64,000 nucleotides of DNA from JAQBQB01 sp963757185 (GCA_963757185.1 CAVWQI010000008.1:62001-126000), one strand, 5' to 3'; counted from the stretch's first letter, positions 15,529 through 24,787 are shown. Notes: generated from the letters alone by a model not told the origin. A program made the numbers and translations.

Positions 15529-16803
15529 CTACTTCATCACGATGTCCTGAAGCGCCGCTTTGATCCGCGGATCCTCCGACCGCGACAGCTGCGAGATCGC
15601 GCGCCGACGAACGGTGATGTTCTCTTCGCCCTTCACGATCGTGAGCAACTTGTCCACCGCCACCTTGTCGCCGCTCCGCATGTACACGTTGATCAGCGAC
15701 TCCTTCATGCTCGGATCGGTGGTCGTGTCGTAGATGTGAATCAGATCGGCGATCGGCGCGCCGGCGCGGCTGGCGGCGTCGACGGCTCGGCGGCGCGTTT
15801 GAATCGGCGTGTTGCCGTCCTGCGCCAGCGCGAGCAACCACTTCGTGTTCTCCGACCCACCCATCTCGGCCAGCGCGCTGAACACGGACTCGCGCGTGCG
15901 GTCGCTGGTCAATGTCGGGTAAACTTGCCGAAGGAGCGCGGCGTCCTGCGCGGTTGCGTAGTCCTGACCGAGCGCGCGAAGAGCGACGGTGAGAACCTCA
16001 TCGGGAAGATCCGTGCGCTTGACCGCCGTGCGCAGGTACTGGCGGGCGCGTGGATCACCGGAGCGGGCGAGCGCGGACATCGATTCCTTCGCCAGCCACG
16101 TGCTCTGGTTCTGCTGCGAGAGCTGGATCAGCGGCTCGATGCCGGCGCCGTGGTCGAGGCGCCCGAGCACGGCGAGCCCCTGTTGGCGCACCGACTGGTT
16201 GTCGGTCTCGTCGCGGGCGATGGAGAGGATCGGCTCCGTGACGGCGACGGGAATCGTCTGCATGCCGTCCGTCGAGCGTCCCATGTACGACAACGCGCTG
16301 CGGCGCGTCTCTCGCGGGAGCGCCGTGTTCTTGGCGATTGCGACGAGCTGGACGGACGTGTTGGCGCTGTCGGCGAGCATCGCCGGCATGAGCGCGTCGC
16401 GGCCGGCTCGGCCGTCGACCTTGGCCGAGAGCGAGAGAAGATAATCGGCGGCGGCTTGCCCGCTGACGTGACCAAGATCGGTCACGCCGCGGAGAGTTGA
16501 ATCAGCCGGACCGACATAGGTCTGTACCGAGAGTGCCAGCTTGTCGGCGCGGTCGACGACGACACGCACCGGCCCGGGCACACACGGTTCTGCGCGCCAG
16601 TTGTCGCCGTAGAAGGAGCCCGAGTAGCTGTTCGGGCCCGTCTGGATCCAACTGCGCCCGTTGCCGCAGACGCCGGCGCGAGCGGGGAAGTTGAACTGCA
16701 CTCGTCCATCGGGCGCGGCGTCGACGCGTGACGCGAGGGCCTGTGCGCCGGCGAGAGCCGGCGCGGCGACGAGCGCTGCGAGAACAAAGGTTTCGCGTCT
16801 CAT
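15529..16803 (-). CDS. Exported HEAT-repeat protein (second of the operon)
   Basis: A 424-residue secreted protein with a signal peptide (MRRETFVLAALVAAPALAGAQA). Residues about 25-90 form a Cys-containing beta domain (FPARAGVCGNGRSWIQTGPNSY, WRAEPCVPGPVRVVVDRADK). From about 115 onward come HEAT-like helical repeats of about 36 residues, for example REPLETERRSAL-type helices in RETRRSALSYMGRSTDGMQ and RTRESVFSALAEMGGSENTKWLLALAQ. Such solenoids bind partner proteins; no enzyme motif is seen. Its start overlaps the stop of the upstream HEAT gene by ATGA, so they are coupled. Control by the sigma factor at the head of the operon is inferred. Confidence 0.82.
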   Translation of the reverse strand: MRRETFVLAALVAAPALAGAQALASRVDAAPDGRVQFNFPARAGVCGNGRSWIQTGPNSYSGSFYGDNWRAEPCVPGPVRVVVDRADKLALSVQTYVGPADSTLRGVTDLGHVSGQAAADYLLSLSAKVDGRAGRDALMPAMLADSANTSVQLVAIAKNTALPRETRRSALSYMGRSTDGMQTIPVAVTEPILSIARDETDNQSVRQQGLAVLGRLDHGAGIEPLIQLSQQNQSTWLAKESMSALARSGDPRARQYLRTAVKRTDLPDEVLTVALRALGQDYATAQDAALLRQVYPTLTSDRTRESVFSALAEMGGSENTKWLLALAQDGNTPIQTRRRAVDAASRAGAPIADLIHIYDTTTDPSMKESLINVYMRSGDKVAVDKLLTIVKGEENITVRRRAISQLSRSEDPRIKAALQDIVMK

Positions 16804-18746
16804 GGCTTCACCACCTTTCCTTCGATGATGTCGTTGAGAAGCTGCGTCGCCCGAGGATCGTTGCGACGCGTGATCGCCTGGATCGCTTCCTTCTTGATCG
16901 ATGGAACGGTGCTCGTCTTGGCGATGTCGATCAGCTTGTCCGCCGACTCGGCGTCCTTGCGGTTGCCGAGGATTTGCACGATGCGCGCGCGAACGTCGTA
17001 GCTGTCGGCCGCGTCGTAGATCTTACCCAGATCCGCGGTTGTGACGGTGGGCGAGCGCGACAGACGCGAAAGCGCGGCGGAGCGGAGGCGGCTCGACTCG
17101 TTGGGGTTCTTCGCGACGGCGAGAACGAACGCGTCGTTCTCGGCGCCGCCGATGCGTGACACCGTATTGAGAATCGCCTCTTTCATCTGATCGTTTTCGG
17201 CCCGGGGATAAAGCCCGCGCAGATACGCCGCGTCGTCGGTCGTCGTGCGATCGGAGCTGAAGCTGTTGATCGCTTCGATCCGAAGGTTCATCGGCGCGTC
17301 CTTGCGGTCGATCAGCGAGCGCATGCCGGTGCGGGCTCGCGCGTTGTCGCTCGCGTTGAGCGCGCGAATCGCGGCGCGCTGGATGCGCTCATCCTGGTCG
17401 TTCTTCAGCAGATCGTCGAGCGCCGCCAGGCCGGCGTCGCCCGGGAGTCTGCCCAGAAAGTTGATCGCCGCCATGCGGACTTCGATGTTCGGGTCGGACT
17501 TGGCTACGCCAATCAGAAGATTGCCGGTCTCGGTGTCTGGCTTGCCGCCGATGATGAAGACGACGCTCCGGCGGAGTGACGCCGAGCATTCGTCCTTGCG
17601 CTCGAGCACCTTTCGCACCGCGGGCAGCCAGGTTGCGGCGTCCATTCGGAAGAGTGCGTTGAACGCCTCGGCCTTGACATCCTGATCTTCGCGGTCGCAA
17701 ACGGCCCCGGGCTGGATCACTCTGTTGAGCTCCGCTTGGGCCTCCGCATCACCGCGTTGGGCGAGCGCGCCATTCACGCGGGTGTACAGCGCGGCCACTT
17801 CGGAATCGCTAAACCCGTTGCGAATGTTGGAGACAATCGTGCAGCTGTATCCGCCGCAGCCTTGGCCGATCCCCACGCGGACCGGAGTGAGACCGGATTC
17901 ACCATTCGATGTCGTTGTCGTCGTCGCCCGCGCCGGCAGCTTGGCAACCATCGGCTTGAGAATCTTCGACGCCTGATGGAGCTCGTCGGTCGTGCCGATC
18001 TTGTAGCGAGCCAGCGCCTCGAAGTACTGCGAGGCCTCGGTCAACTGCGACTTCGAGCCGTACTTCTGCACGACGTCATTGAAGAGTCGGGCCGCGCGGC
18101 CGTAGTCGCCGTTGTTGAGCGCGTCGCGAGCGATGTGATAGACCGAGTCAGCCGGGTCGCCCTGAATCCACGGGGCTGGCACAGGACGATCCGTGAAGTC
18201 GCGGCCGCCGAAGTTGATGAACGGCGCGGCCATCGGCGCCATCGCCGGCATCGGAGGCATTGGTGGCATCGGCGCGATGTACGGAGCGGCAGCGGCCATC
18301 GGCGCGAAGTCGCGAGCCATGTCGCGGGCCATCGGCGCGAAATCGCGCGCCATGTCGCGAGCCATCGGCGCGAAGCGCTCGGCGTCGACGCGGGCCATCT
18401 CGCGGATCTGCTGCTGGTCGATGCGAACCGCTTCGCGGGCCATCTCGTCCGCGCGCCGCGTGATCTCGCGCACCTGCTCCTGGTCGATGCGCGACGCTTC
18501 TCGCGCCATCTCCTGGGCTTGGCGCTCGATCTCTCGCACCCGATCCCTATCGATTTCGTAGTCGAAGTCTCTGAATGGAACCGGCGCCGCGGGCCGAGCG
18601 CTCGGCGCCGGTGCGACTGGAGCCTCCGGGCGTGGCGTCGGCGCCGGGGCCGGCACCGGTCTGGCGGGCGGGGTCGGCGGCTCTTGAGCCGCGCCGACAG
18701 CTGATCCCGCAGTGAGCGCAACAAAGGCGAGCGTGATCCGTTTCAT
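16800..18746 (-). CDS. Exported HEAT-repeat protein with a Met/Ala/Asp repeat region
   Basis: A 648-residue secreted protein; the start at 18746 gives the signal peptide MKRITLAFVALTAGSAVGAAQE. Residues about 22-50 are Pro/Ala-rich. Residues about 55-150 form heptad-like charged helices (REIERQAQEMAREASRIDQEQVREITRRADEM), probably coiled coil. They contain repeats of MARDFAP and a PMPPMPPMPAMAPM run. A TPR-like pair follows (ALNNGDYGRAARLFNDVVQKYG, near 200-260). HEAT repeats run from about 320 to the end. It shares gene order and style with the next protein; both are probably periplasmic scaffolds of one system. No catalytic motif was found. Confidence 0.82.
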   Translation of the reverse strand: MKRITLAFVALTAGSAVGAAQEPPTPPARPVPAPAPTPRPEAPVAPAPSARPAAPVPFRDFDYEIDRDRVREIERQAQEMAREASRIDQEQVREITRRADEMAREAVRIDQQQIREMARVDAERFAPMARDMARDFAPMARDMARDFAPMAAAAPYIAPMPPMPPMPAMAPMAAPFINFGGRDFTDRPVPAPWIQGDPADSVYHIARDALNNGDYGRAARLFNDVVQKYGSKSQLTEASQYFEALARYKIGTTDELHQASKILKPMVAKLPARATTTTTSNGESGLTPVRVGIGQGCGGYSCTIVSNIRNGFSDSEVAALYTRVNGALAQRGDAEAQAELNRVIQPGAVCDREDQDVKAEAFNALFRMDAATWLPAVRKVLERKDECSASLRRSVVFIIGGKPDTETGNLLIGVAKSDPNIEVRMAAINFLGRLPGDAGLAALDDLLKNDQDERIQRAAIRALNASDNARARTGMRSLIDRKDAPMNLRIEAINSFSSDRTTTDDAAYLRGLYPRAENDQMKEAILNTVSRIGGAENDAFVLAVAKNPNESSRLRSAALSRLSRSPTVTTADLGKIYDAADSYDVRARIVQILGNRKDAESADKLIDIAKTSTVPSIKKEAIQAITRRNDPRATQLLNDIIEGKVVKP

Positions 18747-18756
18747 CGCTCCTCTC

Positions 18757-19422
18757 CTAATTCGCAGAAATGTCAGCGACCGCCGTGCGCAGCCGCGGAA
18801 TGACGTCGCGCTGTTCGAGCGCGCGGTTGATGAGGTCCAGCTCCGTGCGATCCTGTCCATTCTGTCCGTTCTGAAGCCGGACGACTTGCGCGAGCACCAG
18901 CTCGAGATCCTCGAGCAGCGCACGCATCTGATTGTCGTTCGCGGCCGGCGAATCGAGCAGCAGCCGCGTCCGCGTCAGCAACTCCGCCGCCCGCCCGACG
19001 AACTTGTCGTCGGGGTGTCCCGACCGCGTCTCGGCCGGCAGCGCGATCAACAGCGCGGCGGTCTGACCGAGATATTGCGACGTCTCGACATTGTACGGTG
19101 CGTCGAACGACGTGTCCGACCGCACCGGCGCGACGCTTCCGATGGCCGCGACGGTCTGCGTCGCGGCGGGCGGGGCGTCGTGCTTGGTCGTCGTGGAAAA
19201 GCGGCCCAAACCGATACCAATCACCAGCGTGGCGGCGGCGAGCCAACCCGATGCGCGCGTTCCGAATCGTCGCGCTTCGATGCGAGCCGGCTGTGTCGTC
19301 GCGACCGCGCCCCAAGTTTCACGCTCGATCTCGGTCCACATGCCATCGAGATCGGGCTGGGGTGGTTTGCGATACGAACGCGCGGCGTCGCGCATCAGTG
19401 CTTCGAATCGATCTTCCTTCAT
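18757..19422 (-). CDS. Putative anti-sigma factor with one membrane helix
   Basis: A 221-residue protein whose ATG overlaps the sigma-factor stop by 4 nt, the usual arrangement for an ECF sigma and its inhibitor. The N-terminal 60 residues are cytoplasmic and charged (MKEDRFEALMRDAARSYRKPPQPDLDGMWTEIERETW). One membrane helix (ASGWLAAATLVIGIGLGRF, about residues 77-95) follows, then a periplasmic helical domain rich in Leu and Asp. No clear HxxxCxxC zinc anti-sigma motif is present, so the role rests on position and topology. Confidence 0.65.
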   Translation of the reverse strand: MKEDRFEALMRDAARSYRKPPQPDLDGMWTEIERETWGAVATTQPARIEARRFGTRASGWLAAATLVIGIGLGRFSTTTKHDAPPAATQTVAAIGSVAPVRSDTSFDAPYNVETSQYLGQTAALLIALPAETRSGHPDDKFVGRAAELLTRTRLLLDSPAANDNQMRALLEDLELVLAQVVRLQNGQNGQDRTELDLINRALEQRDVIPRLRTAVADISAN

Positions 19423-20015
19423 GATTCCAACTCTCCGGGTGCCAGGTCGCTCAGCGCGGCGCGAAGTTGCGCGCGGGCCTGCGACAGCCGGCTCTTGCAG
19501 GTTCCTTCGGCCACGCCCAGGACTTCAGCGATCTCGGTGTGGGTGTAGCCCTCTATGTCGTGCATGATGACTGTCGTGCGGTAAATCTCCGGCAACGCAT
19601 CGATCGCGCGGTGCAGTCGGTCGCGAAGCACGGGGTCGACACCCGAGTCGGAGCCGATGAACGGATGGACGTCCTCGAGTGGCGCCTCCCGTTCCCTGAA
19701 CCGCTTCACCTTTCGCATCGCGTTCGCCACGACAGTGACGGTGACGCGGTGCAGCCAGGTGGAGAGCGCCGAGTCCCCGCGAAAGCGGGCCAACTGACTG
19801 AAGGCGCGCACGAACGTGTCCTGCGTGAACTCGCGAGCCAGGTCGGCGTCCCCGGTCAACCGGAAGGCGAGCCTGAACACCCGGGGCGAGTGCGCGTCAT
19901 ACAGCTCGCGCGCCGCGATCCGGTCTCCGGCGAGGACCCGAGAAATCAGTTCGGGTTCGCTCACCCGGTTGTCGGTCTGTAGGGCAACGGCCGGTCTGGT
20001 CACGTGTTGCAGCAT
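19419..20015 (-). CDS. ECF RNA polymerase sigma factor
   Basis: A 198-residue sigma-70 family protein with only regions 2 and 4. Region 2 is seen at about residues 20-95 (ISRVLAGDRIAARELYDAHSPRVFRLAFRLTGDADLAREFTQDTFVRAFSQLARFRGDSALSTWLHRVTVTVVAN). Region 4 is at about 130-185 (AIDALPEIYRTTVIMHDIEGYTHTEIAEVLGVAEGTCKSRLSQARAQLR). The start at ATG 20015 gives the usual length; a longer frame upstream runs through repeat sequence and is rejected. It heads an operon sigma / anti-sigma-like / HEAT / HEAT with two 4-nt overlaps. The target promoters cannot be read. Confidence 0.93.
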   Translation of the reverse strand: MLQHVTRPAVALQTDNRVSEPELISRVLAGDRIAARELYDAHSPRVFRLAFRLTGDADLAREFTQDTFVRAFSQLARFRGDSALSTWLHRVTVTVVANAMRKVKRFREREAPLEDVHPFIGSDSGVDPVLRDRLHRAIDALPEIYRTTVIMHDIEGYTHTEIAEVLGVAEGTCKSRLSQARAQLRAALSDLAPGELES

Positions 20016-20048
20016 TAGATGCAAGGTGTTCGGAAAGGGTTCGATAGC

Positions 20049-20086
20049 CGGTGGACCGGTGGACCGGTGGACCGGTGGACCGGTCC
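20049..20086. repeat. GTGGACCGG tandem array, about 4 units
   Basis: Four tandem GTGGACCGG units end in the palindrome GGACCGGTCC. The array lies between the ECF operon (minus) and the PadR gene (plus), in the space where both promoters are expected. It is the same family as the arrays at 15211 and 15478. Confidence 0.9.
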
Positions 20087-20168
20087 GACGACGGCTCGGT
20101 CCCAAACCGCCGTCAACCTTTTTCCCCATTCCTGGGTCTAACTCCCCGGAACCTTTCCGGGGAATCAA

Positions 20169-20495
20169 TTGGGCGATCTCGACCTGCTCCAGGGTACCCT
20201 CGACACACTGGTTCTCAAGACCCTGTCTTGGGGTCCCCGGCACGGGTACGCCGTCGCGCAGTGGATCAAGGAGGCGAGCGAGGGGACGATCAACGTGGAA
20301 GATCGGGCCCTGTACGTCGCGCTGCACAGGCTGGAGGAGCGCCGCCTCGTGGAGTCGAAGTGGGGGCTCTCGGAAAACAATAGAAAGGCGAAGTACTACC
20401 AGCTGACGGCGGCGGGGCGGGGGCAGTTGAGGCAGAAGTCAGCGGACTGGACGACGTACGCCAACGCGGTGTTCAAGATCCTCAGGATCGCGTGA
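20169..20495 (+). CDS. PadR-family transcriptional regulator
   Basis: A 108-residue winged-helix regulator: LDLLQGTLDTLVLKTLSWGPRHGYAVAQWIKEASEGTINVEDRALYVALHRLEERRLVESKWGLSENNRKAKYYQLTAAGRGQL is the full PadR domain, with the conserved RALYVALHRLE recognition region and a KYYQLT wing. It starts at TTG 20169, with GGGGA just upstream. The downstream FtsX-like permease begins 19 bp after its stop; this PadR-permease pairing is very common in Gemmatimonadota and Acidobacteria. The regulator probably represses the pair; the signal is unknown. Confidence 0.92.
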   Translation: MGDLDLLQGTLDTLVLKTLSWGPRHGYAVAQWIKEASEGTINVEDRALYVALHRLEERRLVESKWGLSENNRKAKYYQLTAAGRGQLRQKSADWTTYANAVFKILRIA

Positions 20496-20514
20496 ACACC
20501 CCGAGGAGTTTCAT

Positions 20515-23175
20515 ATGACGGACGAGAATCCACGCAAGCTGTTCCATCACGAAGCCACGCGCCGAACGGTTCAGCGCGACGTCGACGAAGAGATGCGATT
20601 CCATCTCGACCGACGCATCGACGATCTCGTCGCGCGTGGGATGCCGGCGAGCGACGCGCGCGAGGTGGCCCTCAGGGAATTCGGCGACATCCGGGCAGCG
20701 CGCGCCGAGCTGGCGTCGATGGATCGGCGACGGGTCAGAAAGTTCGCGGCGTCAGAGTGGCTCGCGTCGGTCGGACAGGACGTCAAGTTCGCCGCGCGGT
20801 CGCTGCGCAAGCGGCCGGGCTTTGCCGTGACCGTGCTCCTCACGCTCGCGCTCGGGATCGGCGCCAACGCCGCGATCTTCAGCGTCGTCGACGCTGTTCT
20901 GCTCAAGCCGCTTCCGTTCGCGCAGCCCGACCGGCTCGTGCACCTCTGGGAGACTTACCAATCGAACGTCGACAACCGTTCGGAGGCGTCGTATCCCGAC
21001 TACCTCGACTGGCGCGCGCGGAACCGGTCGTTCACCGACCTGGCGGGCTACCACGGTAGCGGGTTCGTGTTCGGCACCGATCACCCGCAGATCGTTCGCG
21101 CCGGAAAGACGACCGCGAACTTCTTCGACGTACTCGGCGTGCACGCGGAGATTGGGCGAACCTTTGACGCCGGGGAGGACGCCGTGGGCGTGCCCCGCCG
21201 CGTACTGCTCAGCTATGCGTTCTGGCAGAGGAACTTTGCGGGCGATCGCTCCGTGGTCGGTCGCACGATCGTGCTCGACGGCACTACGGCGACGGTCATC
21301 GGCGTACTGCCGAAGGAGTTTCAGTTCGCTCGCCTCGGAAATGTCTCCATCTGGGCGCCGATCGATCGCCTGGACCGCTCGCGGCAGCAGCGCGGCATGC
21401 ACTGGCTCAACGTCGTCGCGCGCCTCAAGGATGGCGTCGCGCCGCGCGCCGCGGCGACGGACATGTCGTCCATGATGGCACAGTTGGCGCACGAGTATCC
21501 GCCGACGAACAGCGGACGCGATGGACAGGTCGTCGCGTTGCGCGATCAACTCATAGGGTCCGTGAGGCCGCTCGTCCTGCTTCTATATGGTGCGGTCGCG
21601 GTGATGCTCCTCGTCGCGTGCGCGAACGTCGCCAACCTGCTGCTCATGCGAGGCGCTGACCGCCGCCGAGAGGTTGCGGTTCGCATCGCGCTTGGCGCCG
21701 GCCGCGGGCGGCTCGTGCGCCAGATGATGACGGAAAGTCTGGTACTCGCCGTCATAGGTGGCGCGGCGGGTCTCGTCGTGGCGCGCTACGGCATCCACGC
21801 GCTTGTCGGAATCATTCCGGCCGGACAGCGGCCCACGGCGTTGGCCGACGTTGGGGTCAACGCTTCGGTCGTGGTCTACAGTTGTCTCATCTCGGTCGTC
21901 GCCGGCATCCTGTTCGGTCTCCTCCCGGCGCTGCGCGAAGCGCGGCCACAGATGGCCGAAGTGTTGAAGCAAGGCGTGCGCGGCAGCGCGCGCGCGGGCG
22001 CACTGCGCGATGCCCTGGTGATCGGTGAAGTCGCGCTGACCATCGTGCTTATGTCGGGCGCCGCGCTCTTCGGTCGCAGCCTCGTCAAGCTGATGTCGAT
22101 CCAGCTCGGCTTTCAGTCCGAGCATCTCATGACGGCGGGCGTCTTCCTGCCGGACGCGAACTACACGCAAGCGTCGTCACGCATGGCGTTCGACAGAATC
22201 GTCGATCGAGTGCGGTCGCTGCCGGGCGTCGAGGCCGCAGGACTGGTCACGAAGCTGCCGCTCGACTGGGGGAACAGTGTCGGCTTCGACATCCTCGGTC
22301 AGCCGCCGAGCGAACCGGGCAAGGAGCCGACGGCGAGCTATCGCTCGTCGAGCTCCGGCTATTTGTCGGCGCTCAGGATTCCCCTTTCGCGCGGGCGCGA
22401 TTTCGGCGCCGGAGACGCGATTGCCGGCGCGCCGCACGTCGGAATGGTGAATCGAGCGTTCGCCGAGGCCTACTTCAAAGACGGCAACGCGGTCGGCCAG
22501 TCGATCATCATGGGCATCGGCGGCCGCGACACGATTCGCATCGTGGGCCAGGTGGGCGACGTGCCGATCGGGAACATCGACGAACACATCCCACCGACGC
22601 TGTACATACCGTTCGCGCAGGATCCCGAGACGTACATGAGCATCGCGATTCGTTCGCAGCGCGACGTCGGAGAACTGTCGCGTGAGCTCAATCGCATCGT
22701 CGACGAGACCGCGCCCGGCGCCGCCGTGGTCAACCCGGCGGCGATGGATCAGCTGATCACGAATTCGGGGTCGGTCTTCATGCGGCGATTCCCGTTGCTG
22801 CTCATCGGCGCCTTCGCCACGGCGACGCTCGTGCTCGCGCTCATCGGCGTATACGGCGTAGTGAGTTACTCGGTGGCGCAGCGGACCCGCGAGCTCGGCA
22901 TTCGCGTCGCGCTCGGTGCGCAGACGCAAAGTTTGGTGTTGCTCGTCGTGAGACACGGCGCGTGGATGGCGATCGCCGGGATGACGACCGGCATCCTCGC
23001 GTCGCTCCTGCTCGGCCGATTCGTCGCCGGGATGCTGTACGGCATCGGGGCGCGCGATCCGGCTACGCTCGCATTCGTGTCAATCGTGCTCGGCGCGGCG
23101 GCCGTGGCGGCGACGATCGTGCCGGCGAGAAGGGCAACGAAGGTCGATCCGGCGGTGGCGCTACAAGCGGAGTAG
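20515..23175 (+). CDS. FtsX/MacB-like permease with N-terminal prefix (ADOP type)
   Basis: An 886-residue membrane protein of the MacB/FtsX permease superfamily. Residues 1-90 are the soluble prefix of the Acidobacterial-type permeases (FHHEATRRTVQRDVDEEMRFHLDRRIDDLVARGM...ALREFGDI). A first helix (VTVLLTLALGIGANAAIFSVVDAVLL, about 103-128) is followed by a MacB periplasmic core and FtsX helices near 355-480. A second core and four-helix FtsX unit run to the C-terminus (ARRATKVDPAVALQAE). There is no ATPase domain in it or next to it. Such proteins are thought to work with a separate ATPase or as mechanotransmission devices; the substrate is unknown. Confidence 0.93.
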   Translation: MTDENPRKLFHHEATRRTVQRDVDEEMRFHLDRRIDDLVARGMPASDAREVALREFGDIRAARAELASMDRRRVRKFAASEWLASVGQDVKFAARSLRKRPGFAVTVLLTLALGIGANAAIFSVVDAVLLKPLPFAQPDRLVHLWETYQSNVDNRSEASYPDYLDWRARNRSFTDLAGYHGSGFVFGTDHPQIVRAGKTTANFFDVLGVHAEIGRTFDAGEDAVGVPRRVLLSYAFWQRNFAGDRSVVGRTIVLDGTTATVIGVLPKEFQFARLGNVSIWAPIDRLDRSRQQRGMHWLNVVARLKDGVAPRAAATDMSSMMAQLAHEYPPTNSGRDGQVVALRDQLIGSVRPLVLLLYGAVAVMLLVACANVANLLLMRGADRRREVAVRIALGAGRGRLVRQMMTESLVLAVIGGAAGLVVARYGIHALVGIIPAGQRPTALADVGVNASVVVYSCLISVVAGILFGLLPALREARPQMAEVLKQGVRGSARAGALRDALVIGEVALTIVLMSGAALFGRSLVKLMSIQLGFQSEHLMTAGVFLPDANYTQASSRMAFDRIVDRVRSLPGVEAAGLVTKLPLDWGNSVGFDILGQPPSEPGKEPTASYRSSSSGYLSALRIPLSRGRDFGAGDAIAGAPHVGMVNRAFAEAYFKDGNAVGQSIIMGIGGRDTIRIVGQVGDVPIGNIDEHIPPTLYIPFAQDPETYMSIAIRSQRDVGELSRELNRIVDETAPGAAVVNPAAMDQLITNSGSVFMRRFPLLLIGAFATATLVLALIGVYGVVSYSVAQRTRELGIRVALGAQTQSLVLLVVRHGAWMAIAGMTTGILASLLLGRFVAGMLYGIGARDPATLAFVSIVLGAAAVAATIVPARRATKVDPAVALQAE

Positions 23176-23249
23176 CGCGGAAAACGGCGAAACGAGAGCC
23201 TCCAACCTCTTAGCCACGCTCGCGCCTTTCGTCGTAGATTCACCGCGCC

Positions 23250-24608
23250 ATGACAGCTCCCTCGACAGCCGCCGAGCCGACGCTCGCCCGCCGCCTCGGC
23301 GCCTTCGACGCGACGATGATCGTCATGGGGGGGATCATCGGCTCGGGGATCTTCGTGAACCCGAGCGTCGTCGCGCGCGCGGTGCATACTCCGCTCCTCG
23401 TCATCGGGGCGTGGGTAGCCGGTGGCATAATCGCGCTCATCGGCGCATTTGTGTACGCCGAGTTGGCGCGGCTGCGCCCGAGCGTGGGCGGACAGTATGC
23501 GTATTTGCGCGACGCGTACCACCCGATCGTCGCCTTCCTTTATGGATGGACGCTGCTGCTCGTGGTTCAAACGGGCGGCATGGCCGGTTCGGCGATCATC
23601 TTCGGCCGCTACACGCGCGAGCTGACCGGATGGGCGATGCCCGAGCAGGCGATCGCCGCGATCGCGCTCGGCGTTCTCACGCTGGTGAACTGCTTCGGCG
23701 TTCGCGCCGGAAGCAACGTGCAGTCGGCGCTGATGATCACGAAGCTCGCGGCGATCGGGATGCTCATTGTCGTCGGACTGTTCTTCGCGACCCGCGCGAC
23801 GAGCATCGTGTCGGCCGCGCTTCCGAACGGAACCGGTGGCGTCGCCGGATTTGGCGCAGCAATGGTGCCGGTGTTGTTCGCCTACGGCGGCTGGCAGACG
23901 GCGAGCTTCGTGAGCGGGGAGATGCGCGACTCGCGCCGGGATCTGCCGCGCGGATTGTTGATCGGTGTAATCGGCGTGATCGTGTTGTATCTGGCCGTGA
24001 CGCTGGTCTGCCTGCGCGTGCTCGGCGTGGACGGGCTCGCAGCGACGTCGACGCCGGCGTCGATGGTGCTGAGGTCGGCGCTGGGCGAGCGAGGCGCCAA
24101 GCTCATCGCGCTCGGCATCGCGATCTCGACGGTAGGATTTCTCAGTCAGAGTGTGCTCACGGCGCCGCGGGCGTATTTCGCGATGGCGCGCGACGGGGTG
24201 TTCTTCAAGGCCGTCGCCAAGCTGGATCCGCGCTCGCGGGTCCCGGTCGTTGCCATCGTGCTCCAGGGCGTGTGGGCGGCCGTGATCGCGCTGACCGGGA
24301 AGTACGACCAGATCCTCAACTACGTCGTATCGATCGACGTGTTGTTTTTTGGTCTGACCGGCGCGTCGTTGCTCGTGTTTCGCGCGCGCGAATCTCGAGG
24401 AAAGGCCGCGGCGCCCGAGGGCCTGCGCGTGCCTTGGCATCCGGTGACGACGATGGTCTTCGTGCTCGCTTGCTGGGCGATCTCGGCGTCGACGATCGTG
24501 CAGTATCCCGAGAACGCCGGAATCGGCGTGGTCATCCTGTTGATTGGCGTCGCGGTTTATTGGCTCTGGGTGCGGCGTGGGGGGGCCAGTCCGCACAAAG
24601 AAGTCTGA
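23250..24608 (+). CDS. APC-superfamily amino acid permease
   Basis: A 452-residue transporter with twelve predicted helices. It moves amino acids across the inner membrane, by proton symport or exchange. The first helix carries the family signature MIVMGGIIGSGIFVNPS, with the GSGIF unwound segment that binds the substrate carboxylate. GAFVYAELARLRPSVGGQYAYLRDAY and FAYGGWQTASFVSGEMRDSRRDLPRGL are strongly conserved in the LAT/basic amino acid branch. Length and topology are normal. The substrate is not predictable. It begins 75 bp after the permease stop and ends at a hairpin. Confidence 0.92.
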   Translation: MTAPSTAAEPTLARRLGAFDATMIVMGGIIGSGIFVNPSVVARAVHTPLLVIGAWVAGGIIALIGAFVYAELARLRPSVGGQYAYLRDAYHPIVAFLYGWTLLLVVQTGGMAGSAIIFGRYTRELTGWAMPEQAIAAIALGVLTLVNCFGVRAGSNVQSALMITKLAAIGMLIVVGLFFATRATSIVSAALPNGTGGVAGFGAAMVPVLFAYGGWQTASFVSGEMRDSRRDLPRGLLIGVIGVIVLYLAVTLVCLRVLGVDGLAATSTPASMVLRSALGERGAKLIALGIAISTVGFLSQSVLTAPRAYFAMARDGVFFKAVAKLDPRSRVPVVAIVLQGVWAAVIALTGKYDQILNYVVSIDVLFFGLTGASLLVFRARESRGKAAAPEGLRVPWHPVTTMVFVLACWAISASTIVQYPENAGIGVVILLIGVAVYWLWVRRGGASPHKEV

Positions 24609-24615
24609 ACGAAAA

Positions 24616-24633
24616 CGTCCTCCGTGGAGGACG
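24616..24633 (+). terminator. Hairpin after the amino acid permease
   Basis: CGTCCTC-CGTG-GAGGACG is a perfect 7-bp stem with a 4-nt loop, 8 bp after the permease stop. Only short T-runs follow on the plus strand (GAATCTTC), so termination may be partial. Confidence 0.42.
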
Positions 24634-24742
24634 GAATCTTCGCGTCTATCGGACGATGTGAAACGGCTCACACCAGGCCGTTAGCATGCAAATCGTTGTC
24701 AATAAACATCTTACGCGAACACCAGAAGCGGCATCGTCCGTG

Positions 24743-24787
24743 CCTTTTGGTGGGCCGAGCGAAGTCGGCTCGAACCCACCAAAGGAG
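24743..24787 (+). promoter_or_regulatory. Hairpin that sequesters the ribosome site of the next gene
   Basis: TTTGGTGGG (24746-24754) pairs with CCCACCAAA (24775-24783). A second stem inside, CGAGC/GCTCG (24756-24760 with 24768-24772), closes a 7-nt loop. The 3' arm contains the start of the Shine-Dalgarno AAAGGAG (24781-24787), 6 nt before the ATG at 24794. Folding would hide part of the ribosome site. The pairing is read directly; a thermosensor or other translational switch is inference. Confidence 0.55.

Noticed and set aside
22866..24671. 601-residue minus-strand frame opposite the amino acid permease
   Set aside because: Antisense shadow with an Arg/His/Asp-rich composition and no domain.
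24743..24785. tRNA-like T-arm (GGCTCGAACCCACCA)
   Set aside because: No acceptor, D or anticodon arm can be built around it; better explained as a hairpin over the ribosome site.
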